Assembly (NCBI GenBank): GCA_013288465.1
Contig: JABDBT010000099.1
Span: 1 to 7,571 of the forward strand
DNA length: 7,571 nucleotides
DNA from: Bacteroidota bacterium
GTDB lineage: Bacteria > Bacteroidota > Bacteroidia > Sphingobacteriales > Sphingobacteriaceae
Reading direction: 5' to 3'
Positions within the stretch are counted from its first letter, which is position 1. The number at the start of each line of letters is the position of its first letter. Shown here one piece after another: positions 1-7,303 of the stretch. A program made the position numbers and the translations under genes. Under the pieces are notes generated by a model. The model was given only the letters and a program-made list of their open reading frames with translations, ran no database searches and had not been told where the DNA came from.

Positions 1-462
1 AAGTGAATCGGGTGAATCTTCGGAGGAACTAAAGATCGCGGGAAAGCCTGAAGTTACACAAAAAATGATAATTCGAAAGACTTTGAAAAAAGCGTGTTAA
101 CTAAAAGAGGTATTATGAGGAAGGCAAGTCTTTTACGGAGGACGGGCAATCAGAGTAATGACCTTGAAGCAATCAGTGTTAGCAAACAAAGATAGTCAGC
201 AGACCAGAAAAAGGAAGATGCATCGGAGTTAGAGAGAGAAACGAGAGAGTTAGTGTTCGCAAGAGCAATAGCTAAACCGCCATCACGAAAACAGAAAGTG
301 AATCGGAAAAAGAAGGAATAAAGACACCATCGGCGGATGCGCTAATAACAATGAGGAGATCAGGTCGGTCAGCTTACACAAAACTTGGTGCTTCTGGATA
401 GCTACGGTTAGTCAGAGGTCGAAAACGGGAGATTCAAATCGAAAGAGGCGGCTCCCGTTTTT
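1..462 (+). ncRNA. Unidentified structured RNA candidate (3' part, runs off left edge)
   Basis: This purine-rich stretch has frequent stops in all plus frames and no reading frame of useful length. It contains several compact hairpins. GTCTTT (128-133) pairs with GAGGAC (138-143) around a TACG (UNCG-type) tetraloop, with G124-C147 and C125-G146 possible below a 2x2 internal loop. TGTTC (254-258) pairs with GAGCA (263-267) around a GCAA (GNRA) tetraloop, with TTAG/CTAA outside it (250-253 and 272-275). CATC/GATG (328-331 and 336-339) encloses GGCG. The stretch ends exactly at a strong intrinsic terminator, so it is very probably transcribed rightward. I looked for RNase P RNA, tmRNA, SRP RNA and group II intron domain V signatures and found none convincing. 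The alternative is a decayed coding region: short open stretches exist, for example 2-100 in frame 2 and 196-321 in frame 1, but they change frame and lack recognisable motifs. The 5' end lies outside the window. Confidence 0.35.
421..462 (+). terminator. Rho-independent terminator
   Basis: AAAACGGGAG (422-431) is perfectly complementary to CTCCCGTTTT (452-461). The 10-bp stem encloses a 20-nt loop and overlaps a run of five T (458-462). This is a classic intrinsic terminator for rightward transcription. It closes the RNA-like region on its left and insulates phoH from upstream transcription. Because the arms are symmetrical and A-rich on the other side, it could also work weakly in the other direction, but no minus-strand gene leads into it. 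Confidence 0.8.
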
Positions 463-646
463 GCATTTAATAACAATTTTAAGTTTTGAAAAAGGCTAAT
501 AATGGGCGGGCCCTGTGCGATACCTTTCCCTAAATTTAGGGAAAGGAGGAGGATAGGGTAAAACAGGCTACCGGTTTAAAAGCGATTCCCTGTAAAAAGG
601 CTATTTCATTTTTCTGCAAAGCTTAAAATAAGTAAATTAGTCGCTT
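463..646. other. Spacer upstream of phoH
   Basis: No gene is visible in this 184-bp stretch between the terminator and phoH. It contains a GGGCGGGCCC run near 504-513, the 24-bp palindrome listed separately, then a G-rich segment (about 541-560) and an A+T-rich approach to the phoH start. The phoH promoter must lie here or overlap the palindrome, but I see no good match to the Bacteroidetes TTTG / TAnnTTTG promoter pattern and no Shine-Dalgarno sequence directly before the ATG. Confidence 0.6.
523..546. repeat. Perfect 24-bp palindrome
   Basis: The left half CCTTTCCCTAAA is followed immediately by its exact reverse complement, giving a perfect 24-bp dyad with no spacer. In RNA or single-stranded DNA it could form a hairpin with about nine to ten base pairs. 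It has no T-tract on either side, so it is not an ordinary terminator. It is followed by GGAGGAGGATAGGG. Short hairpins of the CCCT...AGGG type followed by a G-rich tail are scattered through intergenic regions of many Sphingobacteriaceae genomes, so it may be one copy of a dispersed element. It could instead be an operator for phoH. Confidence 0.6.
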
Positions 647-2005
647 ATGGATAAGGACGGAAAAAGTAAACCAGGTGGAAGCGGCAAAAAGAAAATATTT
701 GTTTTAGATACCTCCGTGATCCTGTATGATCACAATGCCCTCGAAAATTTCAAAGAACATGATGTAGCCATACCCATACAGGTATTGGAAGAGCTGGATA
801 ATATGAAAAGCGGCAATGATACCCGCAATTTTGAGGCCCGCAGCTTTATCCGGTTAATGGACGACCTGTCGCATAATAACCTGATCAATGAGTGGCAGCC
901 CTTAAATGGCAGTACAAAAGGCAGCTTTAAAGTAATATTAGATACTAAAGCTATTGCTGCCGACGCGAAGGCAGTTTTTGGTTCGGAGAAAACGGATCAC
1001 CGTATTTTAAACGCTGCCCTGTGTTTGCAGGAAGAGCACCTGGATAAAAAGATAGTACTGGTATCAAAAGATATTTGCCTGCGCCTGAAAGCCAAATCGC
1101 TCAATTTACATGCAGAAGATTACGAAACCGGTAAAATCAAAAACCTGGACGAGCTATATACCGGCAAAACTGTTGTAGATAAGGTGCCTGATAAACTGCT
1201 AAGCCAGTTAAATAAACAGGAATTTTTACCCGGCGAAGCTTTTGATATCAAAGCCCCTGCGGGAAATCATTTTTATATATTAAACGGAAAAAAGGAAACT
1301 GTACCCGGTTTTTACAATAGCCAGACAGAGCAGGTTCAAAAAATTACCGAACAACCCATATTTAATATCTACCCTAAAAATATTGAACAGGCCTGCGCTA
1401 TACATGCCTTGTTGAACCCCGATATTAAGCTGGTTACCATACAGGGCAATGCAGGAACAGGCAAAACCTTGCTGGCTTTAGCAGGCGCATTGGAGCAGCG
1501 CAAGTTTTACCGCCAAATTTATGTAACCCGGCCAATTGTGCCATTAAGTAATAAGGATATTGGCTTTTTGCCGGGCGATATTAAATCAAAGATAGACCCG
1601 TACATGGCGCCGATATGGGATAACCTGAAGTTTATAAAAGACCAATACGCCGAGGATGAAAAGATGCAGGGCAAAATTGACGAATTGGTTGCCAATGATA
1701 AAATATCCATTGCCCCGCTGGCATTTATACGTGGCCGCACACTCAGCAAAATATTCTTCATAGTTGATGAAGCGCAAAACCTAACCCCGCACGAAATAAA
1801 GACCATTATATCCCGCGCCGGCGAAAACAGCAAGTTTGTTTTTACCGGTGATATTTACCAGATAGATACCCCGTACCTGGATGCCGAAAGTAACGGGCTT
1901 TCTTATTTAATTGATAAGGCAAAAGATCATCCGCTATATGCTCATATCACCCTGCAAAAAGGCGAGCGGAGCGAGTTGGCCAATTTGGCTACGGAGTTAT
2001 TGTGA
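647..2005 (+). CDS. phoH: PhoH family protein: PIN domain fused to PhoH ATPase
   Basis: A cytoplasmic P-loop ATPase of the PhoH2/YlaK type, in which an N-terminal PIN ribonuclease domain is fused to a PhoH helicase-like domain. Mycobacterial PhoH2 proteins of this architecture are ATP-dependent RNA helicases/ribonucleases, so RNA processing or decay is the likely role. The PIN domain covers about residues 16-160, with the expected acidic set visible: D21 in VLDTS, E48/E49 in VLEELD, D117 in TDHRIL and D142 in SKD. The PhoH domain covers about 245-450, with Walker A GNAGTGKT (267-274), the YVTRPIVPL and GFLPGD signatures, Walker B IVDEAQN (372-378) and the sensor-like FTGD (399-402). The length of 452 residues is normal for the family and nothing appears broken. 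An in-frame TAG at 638-640 makes the ATG at 647 the first possible start; the lysine- and glycine-rich residues 2-16 are probably a flexible tail. It is a single-gene unit that converges with the minus-strand gene pair on its right. Confidence 0.95.
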   Translation: MDKDGKSKPGGSGKKKIFVLDTSVILYDHNALENFKEHDVAIPIQVLEELDNMKSGNDTRNFEARSFIRLMDDLSHNNLINEWQPLNGSTKGSFKVILDTKAIAADAKAVFGSEKTDHRILNAALCLQEEHLDKKIVLVSKDICLRLKAKSLNLHAEDYETGKIKNLDELYTGKTVVDKVPDKLLSQLNKQEFLPGEAFDIKAPAGNHFYILNGKKETVPGFYNSQTEQVQKITEQPIFNIYPKNIEQACAIHALLNPDIKLVTIQGNAGTGKTLLALAGALEQRKFYRQIYVTRPIVPLSNKDIGFLPGDIKSKIDPYMAPIWDNLKFIKDQYAEDEKMQGKIDELVANDKISIAPLAFIRGRTLSKIFFIVDEAQNLTPHEIKTIISRAGENSKFVFTGDIYQIDTPYLDAESNGLSYLIDKAKDHPLYAHITLQKGERSELANLATELL

Positions 2006-2036
2006 ATTTTGTTGTTAGCAGAAAGTCTGTAATAGG

Positions 2037-2330
2037 TTATGCCGTAGGTCCTTTATTAAGTTTATACATACAGTAAAAAACAAATAGAGTTATAATTACG
2101 AGTAAAAATTTAATAATCAAGATTTCATTTTTCATGGATTTCTCTGTGTCTATGATCTTTTGAAGATCAACCTTATGCTGTGGAGAGGGAGTTTTCTCCA
2201 TTCTAACTGCCGTTTCAATAAAACTTTCATCGTGGTATTGCTCATCAATATTTACCCACTCAAAAGATAAAATCAATAATGATGACAACAATATAACTAT
2301 TAACCTGCTAAGAAATTTTGGATTAGTCAT
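2037..2330 (-). CDS. Small two-helix membrane protein, unknown function
   Basis: I do not recognise a family for this 97-residue protein. The N-terminus has a positively charged start (K5, R9) and a strongly hydrophobic stretch at about residues 7-24, which may be an uncleaved signal anchor or a signal peptide. A polar, charged segment of about 45 residues (26-69) follows, then a second hydrophobic helix at about 70-89 and a short basic tail (KLNKGPTA). Two helices with a polar segment between them suggest an inner-membrane hairpin with both ends in the cytoplasm and the middle in the periplasm. It starts 21 bp after the stop of the FUSC-like gene on the same strand, so the two are probably co-transcribed. 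The coding sequence is A+T-richer than its neighbours, as is common for small membrane proteins. No functional residues can be named. That it is a real gene rests on its plausible membrane topology, the operon spacing and the lack of a competing frame. Confidence 0.7.
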   Translation of the reverse strand: MTNPKFLSRLIVILLSSLLILSFEWVNIDEQYHDESFIETAVRMEKTPSPQHKVDLQKIIDTEKSMKNEILIIKFLLVIITLFVFYCMYKLNKGPTA

Positions 2331-2351
2331 AGATTAAATATACAACAATTA

Positions 2352-4532
2352 CTATTGCACAATATTATCCGTCACCCGCGCAATATCATTACTTATCTTA
2401 TTAATAAAACCCAACTGCTCTTTTAGCAAGTCTTCGGCAGTGGTTAGCGTGGGTTTTTCAGCATCCGGGTTTGTGGCAGTTGTTTTTTCGCCGGTAAATT
2501 CTATCCTTTGCCCACCTAATTTTTTATTGCTTTCATTAAGGACAGCAATGCTTTTCTTAACTAATTTAAGCGTATCTGCCTGCGGGTTATGCAAGCCCTT
2601 AACCGTCACTTCTGATGCTACGGTGGCTATATAGGATGATAAGATATGGTTAAGCACTACAAATTTATGAATGTCTTTGATATGGCGTTGCTTACTTTTA
2701 GGCTCGGAGGTCATTCGCTCAAACATTGCAGATAAATTGGCCGATTTTACAAATACATCTTTACGCGCCAGCTTATATTCGGTTATGTTTACCAGGCTGC
2801 CGGTAATGCTTTCGGCTATTTTAACTAAATAATTTAGGTTGGCATAAATTACATCGGCCAGGCTTTCCTTTACCTGTTCAGATTCCCAGCTCGGGAATAC
2901 CCAATAACTGGCTATAAAGGCAATGCTCGATCCTATTAGGGTGTCAACAATACGTTCCTTAACAATATCCAGGTGGCCTACCCCTAAAAACTTGAACAAT
3001 ATCAAAATATACGGTGTCATTAACGTAACACTTACCACATAGTTTAATCGCGTAAAACTGTAAGTGCCTATCATAAACACTACTAAAAAAACAAATTGTA
3101 TAGCGTTGTTAGGTATAAATACTAAAATCAACACGCCTATAATGCCGCCGATTATGGTGCCGGTTAAACGTTGATAATTACGTTGTTTTGAGAGGCTATA
3201 ACCGGGTTTTAATATCACTATAATGGTTAACAGTACCCAATAACTATGATGGCCAAGTGAAAAAGTTTTTGCAGCCATAAAACCTATCAAACAAACTAAT
3301 GATACCCTTAACGCATGTTTAAAAGCTGCCGAGCTCCACGAAAGGTTATCAAAAAATATATGGGGCGCAAAATCCTGGTGACTTACAAATTTTGAGTATT
3401 CAACACTTTTATCATTTTGTATAAGTATTTTGGATGAGTTGGAATTGTAATAGTTAAATATATTTTCAATCTCCTGGTTCAAGTCGCGTAGGTTTATTAA
3501 TATTTTTTTCAACACCAGGTTGCTGGTTTCATGGCCGGTTTTACCAATAGCGTCAATTTTTAGCTTTAACTGCTCTAATCCGGGGTTAAAATTATAAAGA
3601 TGCTTATATCTCGTATTTGATAATATGGCATAGCCTATATTTTCCAGCTCGTTGGCCATTTGATGTACCAGGCCGCCTATTTCAATTAATATTCCGGTAT
3701 TCTTAAACTTTTCGCGAATAGCCACATAATCATAATGGGTAGCCATTATTTGTTCAAACATATCTACCAGGTCAACAAAAGTTAATACCAGTATGCGGCT
3801 TGCATTGGTTGATTCTTTTACCATTAACCTGCTTTTAAAAAGCAGTTCCCTTACGGCATCCTGGTGCTGGCTAACTTGTATTTGTTGCGATACCAGCTTA
3901 TGATAGTTTTCGTCAATATCTGTTTCGGGTAAATAGAAATCGGCTTTTATCCTTAAAAATTTAACAATATCGGCTATGTTTTCGCCCAGCGCCTGTTGCG
4001 CCGCACGATAGGGGCGAATGCCAAAAAACAATAAGCTAAAAAGCATATACCAGATGCCGCCTGCCAAAATACTGGCGCTGTAGCCTAATACTTCAGCGGG
4101 TGGCTTATCGCTATCTATCATCAACACCATGATAAGCAGGGAAGCTGTGGCCACATTTGCCGCACGGTTTCCATATACCGTAAGCATAGAAAACGCAAAA
4201 GAAAACAGCGTAATTTCAAAACCCAGCGCAAAAACATTAAAACGGGCAAAGCCAGTGGCAACGGCAACTAAAAAAATACAGATGTTGCCAATGCCCATAG
4301 CATTGCGCTTGTGAATTACCGGCCCGGGGCTGTCAATAACAGCAATACAGAGCGCGCCTAATGATAATGCAATGCCTAAACTGAAATGATCAAACCATAA
4401 CAGCACCAGTGTGGGGATCAATATGCCTGTTGAAATGCGCAGCCCGTCAGAAAAATATTGGCTAAAAAAGAAGCTTTTTATTTCTGTTGACCGGATACTC
4501 ATTAGTGGATTATTAATATTAAAAATTGGCAT
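2352..4532 (-). CDS. FUSC family inner-membrane protein (YccS/YhfK-like)
   Basis: A 726-residue polytopic protein of the fusaric-acid-resistance/aromatic-acid-exporter superfamily, with the duplicated layout of YccS/YhfK. The N-terminal membrane module has about six helices (roughly residues 30-48, 51-68, 79-97, 100-120, 124-140 and 150-172). A long helical cytoplasmic region follows (about 175-400). A second FUSC module starts near 405 and includes HHSYWVLLTIIVILKPGYS (428-446) and the basic QRNYQRLTGTIIGG loop typical of the family, with further helices to about 548. A soluble C-terminal domain runs to 726. Members related to AaeB export aromatic carboxylic acids; the substrate here cannot be told from sequence. 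The start is uncertain: ATG at 4532 is the longest, but ATG at 4502 (Met11, MSIRSTEIKS) removes only ten residues and fits the candidate -7 element at 4535-4542 better. The 97-residue membrane protein follows after 21 bp, and ppc is divergent. Confidence 0.9.
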   Translation of the reverse strand: MPIFNINNPLMSIRSTEIKSFFFSQYFSDGLRISTGILIPTLVLLWFDHFSLGIALSLGALCIAVIDSPGPVIHKRNAMGIGNICIFLVAVATGFARFNVFALGFEITLFSFAFSMLTVYGNRAANVATASLLIMVLMIDSDKPPAEVLGYSASILAGGIWYMLFSLLFFGIRPYRAAQQALGENIADIVKFLRIKADFYLPETDIDENYHKLVSQQIQVSQHQDAVRELLFKSRLMVKESTNASRILVLTFVDLVDMFEQIMATHYDYVAIREKFKNTGILIEIGGLVHQMANELENIGYAILSNTRYKHLYNFNPGLEQLKLKIDAIGKTGHETSNLVLKKILINLRDLNQEIENIFNYYNSNSSKILIQNDKSVEYSKFVSHQDFAPHIFFDNLSWSSAAFKHALRVSLVCLIGFMAAKTFSLGHHSYWVLLTIIVILKPGYSLSKQRNYQRLTGTIIGGIIGVLILVFIPNNAIQFVFLVVFMIGTYSFTRLNYVVSVTLMTPYILILFKFLGVGHLDIVKERIVDTLIGSSIAFIASYWVFPSWESEQVKESLADVIYANLNYLVKIAESITGSLVNITEYKLARKDVFVKSANLSAMFERMTSEPKSKQRHIKDIHKFVVLNHILSSYIATVASEVTVKGLHNPQADTLKLVKKSIAVLNESNKKLGGQRIEFTGEKTTATNPDAEKPTLTTAEDLLKEQLGFINKISNDIARVTDNIVQ

Positions 4533-4534
4533 GT

Positions 4535-4542
4535 CAAATTTA
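4535..4542 (-). promoter_or_regulatory. Candidate -7 element for the FUSC-like gene
   Basis: On the minus strand this reads TAAATTTG, an exact match to the Bacteroidetes -7 consensus TAnnTTTG. It ends two bases before the annotated ATG at 4532. Transcription would therefore begin at or just inside that codon, which would favour translation from Met11 at 4502. In A+T-rich sequence such a match can arise by chance, and the -33 element is weak or absent. Confidence 0.3.
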
Positions 4543-4577
4543 CAAAAATTTTATCGATATGGTATTTTCGTAATCAA

Positions 4578-4607
4578 TATTAACAATAATTGACAATTAC
4601 GTTAATA
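4578..4607. repeat. Nearly perfect inverted repeat (possible operator)
   Basis: The inner arms TAATTG (4587-4592) and CAATTA (4594-4599) are centred on A4593. The outer arms TATTAAC (4578-4584) and GTTAATA (4601-4607) are also exact reverse complements, separated from the inner arms by AA on the left and C on the right. Together they give 13 complementary pairs in 30 bp with a one-base offset. It lies about 45 bp upstream of the FUSC ATG and 100 bp upstream of ppc, a reasonable place for a regulator to control either gene. Chance self-complementarity is higher in such A+T-rich DNA. Confidence 0.4.
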
Positions 4608-4706
4608 ATTATTCAATTTTTTCGATTTTTAATTAAATATAATTAAATTCACCCCGATTATAGTAACCGATAAGCCCAACTGTATTTTTATTTAATTTCA
4701 TCTATC

Positions 4707-7295
4707 ATGCCATCAACGTTAAAGCTCAGCCAAAGAGAAACCGCTTTCAATAATGAAGTGGTTACCCGTTTTGAGTTATATAACAGTTTATTCCAAACTT
4801 TACCTTTTTACCAGGTTAAAGATACCGGTATTTTGCTTCCTTTTTTTAGCTCGCATTGCGAAAAAGGGGCGGCAAAAGAACTTTCGCCTACGGCTATTAT
4901 CGAATCGTTTTTTAAGAAATATGTTTCGGATATTGATCATGAGGAGCAAATTAACCGTTTATTCAGGTTTATACAATATATTGAAAGGCAGGTGGTGTTG
5001 TTTGATGCTATTGAAGATTCATCCTTTAGCAAACTGGGGCGAACCGATGATATTGGAACCCTGCAAAGTTTATTGCAACAGGCTGCATCAAGCGATGAAG
5101 CACGGAAAAATATAAGCGAAAAACTAAAAGATTTTTCATTACGCCTGGTACTTACCGCGCATCCTACGCAATTTTACCCCGGTACTGTGTTGGGCATTAT
5201 GACCGATCTCATTGAGGCATTAAAAACCAACGATATTAATAATATCGACGTTTTATTGCAGCAATTAGGTAAAACACCATTTTTTAATAAAACATCGCCA
5301 ACTCCGGTTGATGAGGCGGTTAGCCTGGTTTGGTTTTTAGAAAACACTTTTTACCACGCTGTATCGGCCATACAGGCTAAACTGGAAGAAGAGTTTGATA
5401 TTACCACTGATAATGGCCACCAAATATTAGAATTGGGCTTTTGGCCAGGTGGCGACCGTGATGGCAACCCCAATGTAACCACGCAAACCACTAAAGATGT
5501 TGCACATTTATTGAGGCAGATCATATTCCGTTGTTATTACCGCGATTTCAGGATATTAAAACGCAGGATAACTTTCAGGGGTATTGAAAAAACAATGGCC
5601 AAGCTTTATTCTATATTTTACGATAACGCGTTTAATCCTCCAAAAGTTGGGAAGGAAAACTTGCAGGGTGAATTATTAGAATTATTGCAATCTGTAAGGC
5701 AAACTTTAATTACCAGTCATGACAGCTTGTTTGTTGATATAGTTGACCATTTTATACAAAAGATAAGGCTGTTTGGCTGTTATTTTGCTACCATTGACAT
5801 TAGACAGGACGGCCGTGTATTGCGCAAGGTTTTTAAATACTGTACCCAACAACCCGAAATTGATAGCACGATTACAGATGGTTACGAAGAATTTGCTGAA
5901 GCTGATAAATTAAAGAGTTTAAAATTTATCGAGGCCGATTTTCATTGCCCGGATAAAGCCGATTCATTAACAAAAGATACCCTTGACACTGTTAGGCTGA
6001 TGCAGCAAATTCAGCATTCAAATGGCGAAAAGGCCTGTCAGCGTTTTATTATCAGTAACTGCCAGCAGGCATCAGATATTTTGCAGCTGATCGACCTGTT
6101 TTTATGGAGTGGCTGGAAGGCCGAAAAGCTGAGCGTTGATTTTATGCCCCTGTTTGAAACGGTGAATGACCTAAAAGTAGCAGCCGGGGTAATGGAACAG
6201 TTATATACCCACCCGTTTTATAAAGCACATTTAGAAATGCGCGGAAATGCGCAATCTATCATGCTTGGTTTTTCGGACAGCACCAAAGATGGCGGTTATT
6301 TAATGGCCAATTGGTCGATATACAAAGCAAAGGTTGAACTTACCGCCATGGCCCGTAAATATGGCATCAAGCTAGCGTTTTTCGACGGCAGGGGTGGCCC
6401 GCCGGCACGCGGGGGCGGTAAAACTCACCGTTTTTATGCTTCAATGGGCAAGGAGATCGCTAATGAGAAAATACAATTAACCATACAGGGGCAAACCGTA
6501 AGCTCGCAATACGGATCAATTGAAACGGCACGTTTTAATATCGAGCAGTTGATCAACGCGGGTGTAATATCATCTCTGCAACCTAACAATAACGACCTGC
6601 TTGATGATGGCCAAAAAGAGTTAATTACCAACATGGCCGATGAAAGCTATCAACTGTTTATGGCCTTGCGCCAGCATGAGCTTTTTGTTGAATACCTGGA
6701 GAAATTTAGTCCGTTAAAATTACTTTCGGGTATAAATATCAGTAGCAGGCCAACCAAACGGAATGCCGATGCGCCGCTTAAACTGGAAGACCTGCGCGCC
6801 ATAAGTTTTGTAACCTCGTGGAGCCAGTTAAAACAAAGCATACCCGGGTTTTATGGCGTAGGTACCGCGTTAAAAAAGATGAAAGACGAGGGCAAATGGG
6901 CTGAGATCGAAAAGCTATACAATACTTCTGGTTTTTTTAAAACCATGCTGGATAATTGCATGATGTCGATGTCGAAATCAGATTTCAGGGTAACCGCTTA
7001 TCTGGAAAAGGACGAAAAATTTGGCACCTTTTGGAGATTGCTTAAAAATGAATATGAACTTACCAAACGTTTATTGTTAGAACTGACAGGCAATACTTTT
7101 TTAATGGAAGATTCGCCGGTGGATAGGCGCTCCATAGCTATACGCGAAAAAATAGTACTGCCGTTGGTAATCATTCAGCACTACGCGCTGCAATGCCTCA
7201 ATAAAAACACAGATAAAGAATTAACGGAAATTTATAATAAACTGGTGATACGTACCGTATATGGCATTGTTAATGCGGGCAGAAATTTAGCTTAA
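4707..7295 (+). CDS. ppc: Phosphoenolpyruvate carboxylase
   Basis: This cytoplasmic enzyme carboxylates phosphoenolpyruvate with bicarbonate to oxaloacetate and phosphate, refilling the TCA cycle (anaplerosis) and feeding aspartate-family synthesis. At 862 residues it is close to the E. coli enzyme (883). Motifs in order: LVLTAHPTQ, with His152 matching catalytic His138 of E. coli; GGDRDGNPNVT (248-258); SDSTKDGGY (523-531), with Lys527 at the position of Lys546; and the glycine-rich PEP-binding loop FFDGRGGPPARGGG (558-571), with Arg562 and Arg568 matching Arg581 and Arg587. Lys757 in SMSKSD and the C-terminal AGRNLA resemble parts of the aspartate inhibitor site, so feedback inhibition is plausible. 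Oddly, the usual His of FHGRGG (E. coli His579) is Asp560, and the Arg pair after TAHPT(Q/E) is replaced by FYPG. I take this as a lineage-specific subtype rather than damage, since the whole frame is intact. ATG at 4707 suits the conserved start of the protein. Transcription is divergent from the FUSC-like gene and convergent with the hydratase. Confidence 0.96.
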   Translation: MPSTLKLSQRETAFNNEVVTRFELYNSLFQTLPFYQVKDTGILLPFFSSHCEKGAAKELSPTAIIESFFKKYVSDIDHEEQINRLFRFIQYIERQVVLFDAIEDSSFSKLGRTDDIGTLQSLLQQAASSDEARKNISEKLKDFSLRLVLTAHPTQFYPGTVLGIMTDLIEALKTNDINNIDVLLQQLGKTPFFNKTSPTPVDEAVSLVWFLENTFYHAVSAIQAKLEEEFDITTDNGHQILELGFWPGGDRDGNPNVTTQTTKDVAHLLRQIIFRCYYRDFRILKRRITFRGIEKTMAKLYSIFYDNAFNPPKVGKENLQGELLELLQSVRQTLITSHDSLFVDIVDHFIQKIRLFGCYFATIDIRQDGRVLRKVFKYCTQQPEIDSTITDGYEEFAEADKLKSLKFIEADFHCPDKADSLTKDTLDTVRLMQQIQHSNGEKACQRFIISNCQQASDILQLIDLFLWSGWKAEKLSVDFMPLFETVNDLKVAAGVMEQLYTHPFYKAHLEMRGNAQSIMLGFSDSTKDGGYLMANWSIYKAKVELTAMARKYGIKLAFFDGRGGPPARGGGKTHRFYASMGKEIANEKIQLTIQGQTVSSQYGSIETARFNIEQLINAGVISSLQPNNNDLLDDGQKELITNMADESYQLFMALRQHELFVEYLEKFSPLKLLSGINISSRPTKRNADAPLKLEDLRAISFVTSWSQLKQSIPGFYGVGTALKKMKDEGKWAEIEKLYNTSGFFKTMLDNCMMSMSKSDFRVTAYLEKDEKFGTFWRLLKNEYELTKRLLLELTGNTFLMEDSPVDRRSIAIREKIVLPLVIIQHYALQCLNKNTDKELTEIYNKLVIRTVYGIVNAGRNLA

Positions 7296-7303
7296 ACCGG
7301 CTG

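Larger units (their letters stand above)
4533..4706. promoter_or_regulatory. Divergent A+T-rich promoter region between FUSC gene and ppc
   Basis: This 174-bp spacer must carry promoters for both directions. On the minus strand, TAAATTTG (4542 to 4535) matches the Bacteroidetes -7 consensus TAnnTTTG exactly, but no clear TTTG -33 element lies at the usual distance. On the plus strand, only partial matches such as TATTTTCG (4563-4570) and TATTTTTA (4683-4690) are visible for ppc. There is no Shine-Dalgarno sequence before either start, which is normal for this phylum. A 30-bp dyad near the middle is listed separately. Confidence 0.5.

Noticed and set aside
270..300. AAACCGCC and ACAGAAAG, strings that resemble conserved pieces of RNase P RNA
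   Set aside because: They occur in the wrong order relative to real RNase P RNA, and the other universal segments are missing.
2..321. Short open stretches in the left region (2-100 in frame 2, 196-321 in frame 1, 323-499 in frame 2) that could be pieces of a decayed protein gene
   Set aside because: They are short, lysine/glutamate/arginine-rich as expected from purine-rich DNA, show no recognisable motif, and the local hairpins and terminal terminator are better explained by an RNA.
1519..1833. 104-codon open frame on the minus strand inside phoH
   Set aside because: It lies entirely opposite a clearly coding PhoH domain with intact motifs, has no recognisable features, and is explained as a shadow frame.
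4411..4593. 60-codon plus-strand open frame across the FUSC start and the divergent spacer
   Set aside because: Most of it is antisense to the FUSC N-terminus; the product has no family features and the frame runs into non-coding A+T-rich sequence.
4590..4618. TTGACA at 4590-4595 as a sigma70-type -35 box for ppc
   Set aside because: The primary sigma factor of Bacteroidetes uses a different consensus (TTTG / TAnnTTTG), and the string is part of the inverted repeat; I do not count it as promoter evidence.
6434..6841. Two minus-strand open frames (66 and 63 codons) within ppc
   Set aside because: Both are antisense to conserved PEP carboxylase coding sequence and look like chance frames.
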